A stretch of DNA of 64,000 nucleotides from Rhynochetos jubatus. Taxonomy: Eukaryota > Chordata > Aves > Eurypygiformes > Rhynochetidae. A program made the translations under genes and the position numbers. The notes under the pieces were generated by a model. That model saw only the letters and a list, made by a program, of their open reading frames with translations. It searched no databases and was not told the origin of the DNA. The stretch lies in the NCBI GenBank assembly GCA_027574665.1, contig CM050651.1:6015501-6079500 (forward strand), in the 5' to 3' direction. Positions 13,902 through 26,400 of this stretch are shown here, in pieces (position 1 is the stretch's first letter; each line of letters opens with the position of its first letter).

Positions 13902-16900
13902 TAATGCAGATATACTTCAGATATTCTCTGGGAGCTTAGGAAAGCTAACGTTTTTAAAAACTGTCCTGCATTTATGGATCAGTCAAGACAACAACTCTCC
14001 TCTCCTTTCCCTTTGCTGCTAAGAGCATAATGGACTGAGTAATTTGGATATAATCATTTGTACAATATATCAACAGTGAAAGTTTTGCAGCATTTAACAC
14101 TTGAAGATCACTCGTGTGCATTTACATACACGCAATAATGTTTTTTCTTACAAGTGTGATCATGTCTAAATACATTTAGCATTAAGAAACAACAAAAAGG
14201 TCATCGTGGAGCAAGTAAATAATCACAGCAATCACCCAAACAAATATATATCCGTAAGACTAAGTATTTAATAAAAAGAAAGACATCAACATAAGTTATT
14301 TCAATGGGCGATTAATTGCTCACCAGGTTATGTAGCTAGGGAACTCCTAACTAATTCACCATTCCACAATAACCCTGGAGAGTTTGAACATCCATCACCA
14401 CCTACAAATTCTGTGAAATTCAGTGAATTTCTGATACTGGCTGCCATATTCCTAATGCTAAAATATTAGGATAAAAATGCAGTAGGTTATTTTAAATTAA
14501 TAACTGCTTCAAAAAAAGGAAATTTAGAGTGTTATTTCTTTCATTATTTGTATAGCAACCCTATTTCTTATGTTTGGGGGTTTGGGTTGATTTTTTTTTT
14601 TCCCTTAAGCATACCACATGCACTTTCAGGGAACAAGAACAGCAGCTGGCAGCAGAGATCCCAGAACACTTATAAATTACAAAAACTCAAACTACCAATT
14701 CTTTTCTTTCCTAGCACCAATAGGTTCCTAAAATCTTATTTTAGGAGACAAAATAAACAGCATGCATTATTTCTGAGCAACTAAAAATCCTGATTACTTC
14801 CAGTCATCCTTTGCTGCAGGTGACATTTGGAAAATATTTTCAACTTAAAAGATTTTGGTTTGGTTTTAGTAATGTCATTTGTTGGGATATGATCAAACCC
14901 AGTATGCATCACTTGGGATAATTAGGCCTTGAATTTCAAACTCAACCTAAAAAGCTGTGTTATGCTATTTGAGTTAAATTTCCAATAGGAACAAAATTGA
15001 AGTCTTTATTTTCTTTTCTCCTTCATGACACTAACTGCAAAAAGTTAATGCTCAATACAGCAGAGGTACTAATGCTTTTTCGTTGGTGGCAATCCTCCTC
15101 TACTAAGACTCACCATTGCATAAGCACACTGTACTTCCTGTTGCGGTGTATTCAGGTGCTAGTATCCACCACTGCCGTAGTTAGCTTAAGACGAAAAAAC
15201 AATGAAGATTTTACTTGGGGTTATAAAGTTCTGGTGGGGATGGACTCTACTACCCTTCCAATGAGAACCAAGCCTGGCTGCATCTGCTCTTCTCAGCCAC
15301 GACCAGTATTTGTTTCTCTTGTCCCCTCCATACATAGATTCTGAAAGGTGGAGTGAGATCTTTCTCACACAGGTGTTGATTGTTACTTATTTCAAGCCTG
15401 CTCATTAAATTCCTTGAACTCAAATCCCAGCATGGAATGCATTCCAAGCTCTGAAAGGCTGAACTATCAGCACAGCTCCACAAAGGGTGCTAGGGAAGGC
15501 TAGAAGAACAAGTGGTGGTGAAGCCTACACCAAAATAAGAATCAGTAGAAAATTTATTCCAGGATCCTCAAATAAGATGATAGCATTCATTTGGTTATCA
15601 GCTATAATGAGAGCAGAAACAATGTCATATACAGACATACCAGTTACTTCACTGATGTAGACCCAGTCAGCTTCTGTGTGCCCACCTGGTGTTAATAAGA
15701 TTGTGCAAGGCTGGATATACGCAATTGAAGAAATAGGAACACGCAATCACATACACAAAATGTAAGAGCTTTTAATGAGATTTTGGTAACGTATTTTCTC
15801 AACCTTAGGAGGCAAAGGTTCTTTAAAGCCATTTTTCACCCTTTGAATGTGTGCACTGCAATTTATTATTACAAAGCAAGATAGGGGAATCTTATTTGAT
15901 ACACTTCATTGTATTTTATATTAAAATTCAGGAATTCTAAACCTCTTTAATGCATAGAAATGTGAAAGAATTTACATCTTCTACTTTAGTAATCAGCCAT
16001 GTTATTGTCTGTTACCCTTAGCTGAATCTAATGTCAGAAGCAATACCCTCATCAATGAATTATGGGGGACCAAACCAGCAGTTTTTACTCATGCAAAACT
16101 ACCATTCACTCCAATATCTAGAAATCGCTGCTCATGTAATTTGCAAAACTACAGTGATCTAAAAGAACTTTGCCAAAATTAAGCCCAAGAAGCATACTTA
16201 CTTACTTTTCTTAATATACAGGGTAACAATAGTCACTATTTTTAAACACACTTAAGATATCAAATCATATGTTAACAACATTAAGAGGATCTTTGCTTGA
16301 ATCAAACTGGTCTCTCTTTTCCTACTGGCTTTCTAATCCCATTTAAGTACTTTCTTCAGTGAGCTTTCCATTCTTGGACTTTCCTTTATGAGACACTAAC
16401 TGTTGTCACAACAATTTTTGACACAACATAGCATCATTTCTCCAAGAAAGCTCATCGTGAGCAAGCACTAGTGTAAGTTACTGCAGATTGGAACTGAAGG
16501 ATATTGGTATAGTACCACCTGAGAAATACAAATAATGACTTTCTGTATTGTGTCTCATTCTAGAAAGCAGTATTAATCCTCCTTCATTGATAGTATTTAA
16601 TTTTTTATAACAAAGATTTGCCTGTAACTCTAAAATGAAGGCAAATACCAGCAACGGAAACAACACAGACATGTAACATACAGAAATAGCTAAAAAAAGA
16701 AGAGATTACAAGGCCAAGACACAGGTTCCAAGCCACAGAAGATGAAATGCTGGCCACTGCTACTGATGTCAGTGTGCTTCTTTTTTAAGGAGGTCAAGTG
16801 ATCTTTATTTCCAAAAAACCTTTTAAGAGAACAGATCAAATGGCTATATTTTCAAAGCAACATATGTGGCAGATTAAGGGAGGCCATGGAGCTTTGAAAA

Positions 16901-17901
16901 TGTTTCTAACTCACAGATTCTATTTCTGATACGCTGTATTTTATTTCCTTCTTTCCCATGTCTGAGTCTTTCTTCTCCCTGTCATCCCAACCCCTTCTTT
17001 ATTTGGATTCTCTTCCTTTACATTTTCTCCTGTCCAGCAATTTGGAGTTATTCGTCTCCCTGTTGCCTCTTTTCTGTTTAATCTACCTATTGGCAGCCAT
17101 GCTGTACTTCCTAAATTGTCTGTGTTGTTCAGCATTTAAAAGCACTTCCAGATTAATGTTAACAGGAGGTTCCAGCAGCAGGAACCAAAAGGAAATCCCC
17201 CTGAGAAGGTCAGATATTTCAAAACCAGTTTCTCTCTAGTGACTTCCATATACTCTGCGTGGTGGCTTTAGCTGGCTGTCACAGTGCAAGTTGCTAGCAC
17301 AGACTCTCAACACCATTATGACAGTGGAATACAACAGAGTATTATTTCCTACTGTGATAAAAGGATACATCTCAATAATATTTTGGCAACTCCATAAAGC
17401 AAGTAACATAAATTCCCACTACTTGTTATCTTTCATCTTAGTTGCCTCATTAGGACTCGGCTTTTCATTTAAGTTTCCCTTTTTATCCATACATCTCATG
17501 TGGAACGTTGAGTCAAGCTCCTCTAAAAAATTTTTAAAAAGTTTTAGTTTATAGTTCATTATCACTCATAGTGGCCAAAGACAATGAAAGCACCACAGTT
17601 CAAACATCAATAACACTTTGTATGTAAACATACATTAGGCCTTAAGGTCACACCTAAGCTACCTGACAGGATGGCAAGGCATCCATTGTCCTAGACCGCA
17701 GTTGGTCCCTCGGTTCAGGAAGTTGTTTCTCTTCCTGAATATTTCAGGAGATTTGGGAGATGACGACTCCCTCTGCACTTCAAAATTTACATTTCCTTCC
17801 AGCAGAAACCAATGTGAAAGGATAAGCACAAACAGGGGGAGGGAGAATTTTAATCAAGCAGCAATCTAAATTTTAAAATGCTTTTTAACAAAACTAGTTT
17901 C
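13902..17901. other. Unique non-coding DNA before the LTR
   Basis: No gene is recognised. A strongly pyrimidine-rich plus-strand stretch lies at about 16940-17040. A 70-base minus-strand stretch with splice-like edges (15641-15710) is described as a finding. Confidence 0.45.
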
Positions 17902-17906
17902 AGTGG
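17902..17906. repeat. Target-site duplication, left copy (agtgg)
   Basis: Five bases directly before the TGTGTTG start of the LTR. They are repeated exactly after its CATGACA end at 19003-19007. A 5-bp duplication fits an ERVL-like (class III) integrase. Confidence 0.75.
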
Positions 17907-18055
17907 TGTGTTGTTGGGTTTTGGGGGGTGGGAGGTGGTAGTGGGGGAAGGCCCACAGTGATGGCTACTGTGAGAAACTGCTAGAAGCTCCCCACCTCCA
18001 GGTCAGACCCACCTCTGGCCATGGCTGAGCCAGTCAGTGCCTCTGCCAGGTACCG

Positions 18056-18063
18056 TATTTAAG
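18056..18063 (+). promoter_or_regulatory. TATA-like box of the LTR
   Basis: TATTTAAG lies about 150 bases into the LTR, followed by a purine-rich stretch. This is where the U3 promoter would be expected to sit. Activity is unknown. Confidence 0.4.
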
Positions 18064-18425
18064 AGGGGACAACACAAAGAGAGAAGCAGCAGTGGAAGCA
18101 GAGCGGAGAGAATCAGAGTGGAGAGAAGATTGGGGTGTGAGAGAGACAGCCAGGCAGACATCCTGGTCAGTGCAGAAAGGTGGGAGAAAGTGCCCAGAGC
18201 AGAGGTTCCCCTGCAGCTCACGGTGAGAGGGCAGGCTGTGCCCCTGCAGCCATGGAGGGTTCACAGGGGAGCAGAGACCCCCCTGCAGCCCATTGGGAGC
18301 CCGCTCTGGAGCAGGATGCTCCGGAAGGACTGCACACTCTGTGAGGGACCCATGCTGGAGCAGATGGAGAAAACTGAAGCCCCTGGGAAGGAATCATGCC
18401 AGGGAGGTTTGTGGAGGACTGTCTC

Positions 18426-18583
18426 ACAGATTTACAGAGTGTTAGGGGTTGGAAGGGACCTCTAGAGATCATCTAGTCCAACCCCCCCCACCAGAGCAGG
18501 ATCACCTAGACTAGATCACACAGGAACAAGTCCAGGTGGCTTTTGAAAGTCTCCAGGGATGAAGACTCTACCACCTCTCTGGG
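18426..18583 (-). mobile_element. CR1 LINE 3' end, nested in the LTR
   Basis: Read on the minus strand, this is the CR1 3' end. It contains the block encoding the last residues of ORF2 (CACCTGGACTTGTTCCTGTG), the 'ggttggactagatgatct' block, 'ccttccaacccc' and a tail of CTCTGTAAATCTGT type. LTR sequence stops at 'ggaggactgtctc' on the left and resumes with 'gagggaccccacgctgg' on the right, so the CR1 inserted into an already resident LTR. It is 5'-truncated to about 158 bases and codes for nothing. Confidence 0.85.
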
Positions 18584-19002
18584 GAGGGACCCCACGCTGG
18601 AGCAGGGGCAGAGTGTGAGGAGTTCTCTCCCCCTGAGGAGGAAGGAGCAGCAGAGACAAGGTGTGGTGAACTGACTGGGAAACCCCCATCCTCATCCCCT
18701 CACCTCTGTGCTGCTGGGGGGGCAGGAGATAGCCCAGGAAAAAGCAGGGGGAAGAATTTTAAGACCTCTTTTGTTTTGTCTCTCATCATCCTACTCTGAT
18801 TTTGATTGGTAACTGATGAAATGGATTTTTCTTCCCCAAGTCGTCTGTTTTGCCTGTGACCATAGCAGGTGAGTTATCCCTCCGTGTCCTTGTCTCGACC
18901 CATGAGCCTTTCACTGTCTTTTCTCCTCCACATCCCACTAGGGTGAGGAGTGATCAAGTGGCCTCCTGGCCTTTTGTTCCCAACTGGACTTAAACCATGA
19001 CA

Positions 19003-19007
19003 AGTGG
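19003..19007. repeat. Target-site duplication, right copy (agtgg)
   Basis: Exact match to 17902-17906, directly after the CATGACA end of the LTR. Confidence 0.75.
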
Positions 19008-20807
19008 AAAATGGGGGCTTTACATAAATCTTTGGTGAACATGCCATCCAAATACTTTATGTTGGCTATCCATAAATAATTGGGTAAAGTGAAACTTTCA
19101 TGAGAATTTTAATTGAACCATTTCATACCACATGTTGTTCTACAGGCTAGACTACCCAGCAAGGCTACTCAATGCATTTTTTTCCCACTTCCTGCAACAG
19201 GCAAAATACATTATGGTTAAACTATGCAATTAATTTATTATTTTAATCACATCTAACCTCAAAATCAGCATCTTAATCGAATTCAATTTCTTTTTCACTC
19301 CAAAGAGTAGCTCAACTATTTCCCTTCACTGAGCCCAAGCATATTGGCCACTTACCACTGGGGGCTTTTTCAAGGGCTGGTGTGTGGGAGACAGGGATTG
19401 CCTACTGTGACCTACCATTAAGTGTTCATGTTTCATCCATAGATTTTTGTTTTTTTTTTTTAACATACCAATGCTTTCCATTTAAAACTCTGGATCACAT
19501 CTCAGCTGAGAAGATAATATTTCAACTGGTAAGAACAATCTCTAGGCTGGACAGTCCCTTTGCCCTACTTCTGAGGGTATGACTAAACAAAGGCACAAAT
19601 TTTATTTTAGTCTGAGCATGTCCACCGACAACTTCAGATTCTTCTACCTCGTCTGTTAATAGCTGGACCTGCTATTTCCTATGCACATTCCACAGAAAAG
19701 GTGGAACCTCCACCAGATCTTCAAGGAATGAGAAGCTACATCCTACTGGACCACTCCACTATTCCTCTCACTGCAGGAGGAATTGGCAAAGTTTTATATA
19801 GTAGTTTGATACAGAAACACTTTTGAAACACCCTACAATAGATATGGCACTTGACTGAGAACACAGTAATTTCTGAGAAAACCACCAATGTCTTCCAATT
19901 AAGATTCAGCAACAATTCCTTCTGGAATAATGCCAAAGACCCAAACTGTTAGGTCTTATCCACCTGAAGACAGCACAGACACAGCATAAATCCATTTGTT
20001 TAGCTGACTCCAGGCTTTCTGTCTTTTTTAGAACAATTGATTTTTTTACTTAGTTCTCTCTTTCTTGCATTCCTTCATCTTCAGATGGTGCTATGTTTTA
20101 TCACCAAAGTGATGACATGTAATAACGCTCACTGTAGCTGAGAACTACAGATCATTTAAACTATGTTTAAACAAGGCTGGTAAGGAAGCAGGCATCATAA
20201 GATACCATCTTCAAGTTTTATTACAGGATGAATTCAATCTGCAAATTGCATTTTAATTTCTGTGTACTTAATTTCTACATATTTAGAAGAGTGTATAGTT
20301 TTCCAATCCTGCCTCAGACAGATACAGAGAGACATGCAAACAGGTTAGGCAACATCTAGATTAAAACTGTGTAAATAATTCATTCTTAAAATTGGTGCTT
20401 GATCAACCTAAAAGCCCATTTGATCTTCTCAGGGAACTGAACAACAGAAAAGTAATATCAACATTAAGTTGACTAAAATATTTTTGAAGCTGTAATCTTT
20501 TCAAAGAAAACTTCAGAGGAAAAATAATGTCACATATCATCTCAAATACCGCAGAATATTTAAACTTTCAGGGGAGAGGAACAAAGAATTCTTTTGCATA
20601 TGAACCTGAAAAGCAAATATTTGACTCAAAATGTTTATTTTAGTGAATTATCCGCTACAAAAACCTATTACTTAAATCCAGTTGTGAAAGTTCACAAGTC
20701 AGTATCAGTTCACAAATGCACATACTGCAGTTTCAGGACTCATGAACCATGGGATATGAAGAAATAAAAACCTACTGCATGAGGTCAGGAGCTATTTCTG
20801 AAACAGT
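19008..20807. other. Unique AT-rich DNA
   Basis: No gene, RNA or repeat was recognised apart from a short T run near 19450. Confidence 0.5.
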
Positions 20808-21475
20808 AGTTGGTTGACAACCAGCTGAATGTCAGTCAGCAGTGTGCCCAGGTGGCCAAGAAGGCCAATGGCATCCTGGCCTGCACCAGGAACAGTGTGG
20901 CCAGCAGGGCTAGGGAAGGGATTGCCCCCCTGTACTCAGCACTGGTGAGGCCGCACCTCGAATCCTGTGTTCAGTTTTGGGCCCCTCACTGCAAGAAAGA
21001 CATCGAGGTGCTGGAGTGGGTCCAGAGAAGGGCAATGGAGCTGGTGAAGGGTCTGGAGCACAAGTTCTGTGAGAGGCGGCTGAGGGACCTGGGGTTGCTT
21101 AGCCTTGAGAAGAGCAGGCTCAGGGGAGACCTTATCGCTCTCTACAACTACCTGTAAGGAGGTTGCAGAGAGGTGGGTGTTGGTCTCTTCTCCCAAGTGA
21201 CAAGTGATAGGACAACAGTAAATGTCCTCAAGTTGTGTCAGGGGAGGTTTAGATTGGATACTAAGAAAAACGTATTCACTCAAAGGGTTATCAAGTATCT
21301 GAAGGCTGCCCAGGGAGGTGGCTGGGTCACCATCCCTGGAAGTATTCAAGAGGCATGTGGATGAGGTGATGAAGGTCTTGGTAAAGTGGAGTTATTAGCA
21401 TCATTAGGTTAAGGGTTGCACTTGATGATCTTAAAGGTCTTTTCCAACCTAAAAATTCTATGATTTTCAACAATT
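20808..21475 (+). mobile_element. CR1 LINE, 5'-truncated
   Basis: This copy holds the C-terminal part of the CR1 ORF2 reverse transcriptase and the 3' UTR. An open frame at 20810-21157 includes the CR1 signatures [30 protein letters not shown] and [18 protein letters not shown]. The 3' end has the conserved 'ttttccaacctaaaaattctatgatt' type of sequence and ends in the ATTCTATGATT tail that CR1 carries in place of poly-A. The endonuclease and the RT catalytic domain are missing, so it is dead. No target-site duplication is visible, as is usual for CR1. Its tail differs from that of the copies at 18426 and 27400, so it belongs to another subfamily. Confidence 0.92.
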
Positions 21476-23137
21476 TTAAATAATTTAATTCATATTAATA
21501 ATTCAGATAGATTATAGACAAATACTTGACTGTGGATCAAATATCAAGAGTTCATTCAATACATCTCCACAAATAACAAACAATATTTGTCTACCACCAC
21601 AACACTATTATGTATTTCTATAGCTGCATCCAAAATGTTAACTATAATAGCAATATTTGTAAATTAGTTCTGAAGCTCAGTTCATTCACATGAACATTTT
21701 CCAAAATACACTTGCAGAATTCTCTCACCATGAAGGTATATAATAATACACCAAAAGTAACTTCTATTTAACTTTAAAGTTTATATTTTATAGTACAGGT
21801 AGTAAAGCAGGTCTTTAAATCAAACACATTTTAATATAGTCAAACTCATACACCTAGGAAAAAAAGGCAAGAGGTACTGCAGCAAAGAGGCTTACGTACA
21901 AACAAAGGAAAAGAAAGGTCATTTTACCTCTAAACACAGTAACACAGATCGATGCTGGAATATGATCTCTCCTTCTGATACTTTGAAAACAACACTGAAA
22001 GATTCAAGGTGGTATTAATGACGAAAGAAGGCACCTCACAAAGTTATTCAAAGATTGGAGAAAATGTCTTAAAGTGAGAGAGTGAAATAGCTCTATCTCT
22101 TTAGCTTATCAAAAAGAAGACAGAGCAGGACTTGATTAGAGTATGTAAGAACATTCACAGGGAAAAAGCATTAGGTACTGAAGTGCTCTTCAAACATATC
22201 AGAGAAAAATCCAGCATTAGAAAAGGCTTGACATTAAATCCAGAGAAATTCAAATTAAGAATAAGTCAAATATTTAACAGTGATGGTGATTAACCACTGA
22301 TGTTACTGAAGCCATTGCCCTTCTCTCAGTTGTTTCAAATGAAACCTGGGTGGCCTTTTGAAAATATGATTTTGTTAGACAAGTCACTGGTCTCCAACAG
22401 AAGCTATCTGGGTGGAATCTTACAGGCTATGAACTAAGAGGAGACAAACTGCATCTGCTTGCCTTAGGATCTATCAAACCTACTGGCATTCATCCTAAGA
22501 GCTCCCTGCAGGCGTTAATACAGCTTTCTCAACAGCTTCTAGTGGAACATGTTCATTGCTCTCAACAGCAACAACTAAAAAAAAAAAAAAATTTGATTTC
22601 CCACTTCTGCCAGAGGAGTCTATGAAACCCTCTGTGTGCTAGCCAGAACAGCATATATGGGCAAGCTGCTTTCTCTAAAACCTTACCACTTTCATTCAAA
22701 CAAAACATAAAATAGACATTACTTACGCAACAAGCCAGCCCAATAGTTTATGCCAGCACAAGGGTCAGCTCAACTTTATGAAATTCATTTGGAATCACAT
22801 GGGCTTAGACAATGAAGGCAGGGGAAAAAATGAAAATAAAAAAGAGCAAAATTTTCTTCCTAAGCATTTTGTAATTAACAACACTGTTCTGAAACATGTT
22901 TTCAAATGAATGTCAATGACATAAAGAATCAGAGAATGAATCACAAAATATACTTTTACTACACTGTCAGTTATTTTTATAACATTACAGGGAATTGGTG
23001 TGACCCAAGAAGATTCACGCATGATTACTTAACCTCTTTCCATTCCATAAGGCCTATCAAAACATCGCAATAACAGCTAAAAAATTATTTGAGTATTTAC
23101 ATGTCTGCATGATTACCCCCCAAAAAAATTACTTTTA
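21476..23137. other. Unique AT-rich DNA
   Basis: No gene or transposon was recognised. It contains one run of A at about 22577-22591. Confidence 0.5.
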
Positions 23138-23403
23138 GGTTTTATTGCTGAGCATGATATAATATGGCATGGAATATCCCTTTGGTCAATCCAGGTCAGC
23201 TGCCCAGATTGTATCCTCACTTGACTTCTTGCCCATCCCAGACTACTTGCTGAGAGGGTGGGCAGAGCAAGAAAAAGAGAAAGCATTGGTGATGTGTAAC
23301 TACTGCAACAGCCAAAACACTGTTTGTCATAAATTTAAAACCACAGCACCATATGGGCTGCTATGAAGAAAATTAACTCCATCTCAGATGGACCCAGTAC
23401 ACA
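23138..23403 (-). mobile_element. LTR fragment (5' U3 part) of a second avian ERVL-like element
   Basis: On the minus strand this starts TGTGTACTGG. It continues with blocks I recognise from a common avian ERVL-type LTR: 'gagttaattttcttcatagc', a stretch ending in 'gcagctgacc', and 'accaaagggatattccatgc'. It stops just after 'atcatgctcagcaataaaac', at about the position of the TATA box. The rest of the LTR and any internal region are missing and there is no target-site duplication, so it is a truncated remnant. Short open frames over it are not genes. Confidence 0.75.
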
Positions 23404-26400
23404 GGGGCATTTAGTCTTCAGCAGACAAGAGCTAGAAATCACCGCTCCAGCTCTTAAGAGCTCACCAAGAGACTCAACTGAAAACAAGAAATAGGCCAGA
23501 ACAGTAATAAAAGTTATAAAATAAAATAACAACAGGAATTAGTTATATATACAGAAGTAAATATTTTTCTTGACCTTCTCAGTAACAAATCAGTCACTAC
23601 TCTTGCTCTTCAATAGCTTTGAGATGAAAGAAGAGGCAGAAGGAAAGATGAAAGTAACTGAAATTCCACATTTTTCATCTCTGTCATCTCTACACAAAGC
23701 CACTCTATCAGCAACCCCTGTTTTTTCTCCCACATGAAACAGACCGTGAAATTTTACTTTCTTTCAAATTCCTTGACCACATGTAGCAGGTTATGATAAA
23801 AACCCACATGGTCAAAATATAGGGTACTGCTGTTCATCAGATCTGGGACCATTAATGTTATTCTCCTATAAATAAGAATAAAGACTCCCTAGGCAGGACT
23901 GGAACACCCCTCTTGTCCATGGTATGTCTTTTTTGCAGATGGAGAAAGGACTTCACTTCCTCTGGTTGTCAATCTGGTCCCTTTCACAAACATTAAAATT
24001 CACTTTCAAGTCTGAATAAGGATTGCTGACCTTTCCACACCGATAAAAATAAATAAATGTCAGTCAGACACCAGTTTAGTCACACAGGTACGGTAAACTT
24101 TTTTCTAACTGCACTGCACAGATTTATTCTTCAAGCTAATCAGAATTCAAACAGAACAGAAATCAAATGTCACCCTGCCACACTAACATCCATCAACCAC
24201 AATGATTACATCTACATCAATCATTTGATATAATAGGAGTAAAGTCATTACAACAGAACGTTGTCAAAACATCTGGAACTGGTCTTCTATTTAGTATTCC
24301 ATCATAGAACATCTACAAGCTTATTTCAAAGGCAGCGGTGCCTGCTTTGAAAATACAAGACAGCTTACTTCAGCATTTTCCTGCCAGCAGACTGTTATTC
24401 AATGGCAGTATTTTCTATGAAGTAGTAACATTACTGATTTCAGCTTTATAAAGGGGGAGGGTATTGAATTTTCCCTTCTACCAGTTTTTTAACTAGAATG
24501 AATATTTAAAAATTGCATTATTTTCACATATAAGTTGTAATAACCTGCAATTTACCTGAAAAGAACCTCATCATTCATAAGAAGTGTTGGTTTTATCAGT
24601 TAGTTCAGTGAGTTCTCTCCAGCGTCCCCTTTATTTTGGAAGTCCCATCGACTGTCTCCTCCTGTGTCTAATTTTGCCTGAAACACCTCACTTCTTCATT
24701 CCCAAGTACTGAAAAGGGTAGTGCTGCCTCAGGGTTACATACATGAGAATGGCACACATTTGTATTTCAAAATGTGAAGTTTACCTACTGCATTGGAATG
24801 TGTCTTCTCAGTTTACAGATCCATCCAACATCTGATGTCTTATTATGCTTTGTGGTGCTAGAAGACAGTTAGCAGTTCTGCATATAGCCTGCGTTTGTCG
24901 CACTCAGCACTATGGACAGCCAGTCAGAAGCAAAGATCATACCAGAGAAGCGAGAGCAGCAGCAAGACAGAAGGTATCCCATTTTAGGACCCCATGGATA
25001 ATGGCACAAAGAGAGTACGTCGCTGGCACTTTAATCTTACTCAGAGTAGCCTGCCTTTGCCTGAAGAACCTTAGTGAGCATGAAAACCCTTAACCCCAAC
25101 TAAAACTATACTTCATTTACATGGGGTGTATTGAATGAAAAAATGATAAAAGACAACTAGTAAAATGAAAAAGACTGAAAACAAGTACTTTAGATCCACC
25201 AATACAAGGATGAAGACCACGGAGACTTTAGCCCATTGGGCTTGGAAAGCAGACATATAATGAAAACCATTTAATGTTAAACCAAAATTAACAGTGCAGA
25301 TCACATGTGCAATATCTGCTTGGACTTTATAATTCTAATGACATTTTTTGCAAATAGTAGTAATAGTTTTACCCAGATGCAGTGGTTTATAAAAATCAAT
25401 TAATATACTCACAAGAGAATTTGATTAAACTTATGTTATCACCTGGCTTCCTCACAGGCTATGTGTACCTTGACCCTTACTGGTCATTGCTCATTTATTC
25501 ATGACAAGTCATTCATGACTGAATCACTCAACAAAATCACATTTTACACCAACACATAAACTTCCAGGATGTTGAAATCAGGCTTTGTTAACCAGTCAGA
25601 CTTTTGTTAGTGTCTTCACTAAGCTGAGCTGGAAGAACTGCATCTTCATTTACATAATTAGCTATTTTTACTTCTAGACAGATATCTCTGTCTAGTCAAG
25701 TACCTAACCTGGATCTGAGTGCATCCTTAGAACCACTTTCTTGAGCAACTATAATACAGCAACAAACTCGCCTGAAACACGTTTTCTAAGAAATAATTAC
25801 TGAGATCATACCTTTGTAAATATGTAACTTCTAATACATTCTTTCAGACATGATACTTCAAAAGCATACAGATCATGTTTCTCATTCACACGTTTAGCTG
25901 GCTTACACAGCAATGACAATTCCTGTAATTAGTGTAAGTTCATATTTGCAGGAAGTACATTACAGATGTTACTCTCTTGGGGGGGGAAAAAATCCATCAT
26001 ACTAAAACCCCCACTAATTTAGAACGCAAAAAAAAAAAAACCATTTTCTGCCAAAGGCCATGATACTCTTAAATAATTGACCATAATTGCCAAAATTATG
26101 AAATCACATTTTCATAGCTGTGCTTCCATTAGTGAACAATCTGAAACTTTTCAAATTCTTTTTACATGTTTATTACAACGCTCGTATTTTACATGTAAAC
26201 AGTAATAGTAGTGTTATATATCTCCCCAGAATTATCAAGAATCAAATGGCAAACAATGTTTATTTACTTGGCATTTCAGTGAACATTAAGGTTTATGGTT
26301 CTGAGGAAAAAATTGACTTTGGCTTTACTTCAGTCAATATTTATTTTTCCTTTCAATAAACATTGATGTTTGCCTCAAGAGAAGTCAATATCCTGTTAAT

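Larger units (their letters stand above)
17907..19002 (+). mobile_element. Solo LTR of an avian ERVL-like endogenous retrovirus, with nested CR1
   Basis: The element starts TGTGTTG, ends ACCATGACA (the TG...CA ends of an LTR) and is flanked by the 5-bp duplication agtgg, so both ends are defined. It is much more GC-rich than its surroundings. It holds the reiterated short blocks typical of this avian LTR type (variants of 'gctggagcag' and 'cccctgcagc'), a TATA-like TATTTAAG at 18056-18063 and the conserved 3' part around 18780-18900. No primer-binding site, gag, pol or second LTR lies next to it, so it is a solo LTR left by recombination. A CR1 piece interrupts it at 18426-18583; without that the LTR is about 940 bases. 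Open frames inside it (for example 18037-18465) are not retroviral genes. The family name is recognised from memory, not from a search. Confidence 0.85.

Noticed and set aside
16941-17239. Overlapping frames on both strands, one of them Leu/Ser/Phe-rich
   Set aside because: They are produced by a pyrimidine-rich tract. The apparent transmembrane character follows from the T/C-rich composition.
18037-18465. 142-codon open frame on the plus strand, the longest in the window
   Set aside because: It lies within the GC-rich LTR and runs into the nested CR1. LTRs of this type do not encode a protein, and the frame exists because of low stop density in GC-rich repeats.
20936-21349. 137-codon minus-strand frame
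   Set aside because: It is the reverse strand of the CR1 reverse transcriptase fragment.
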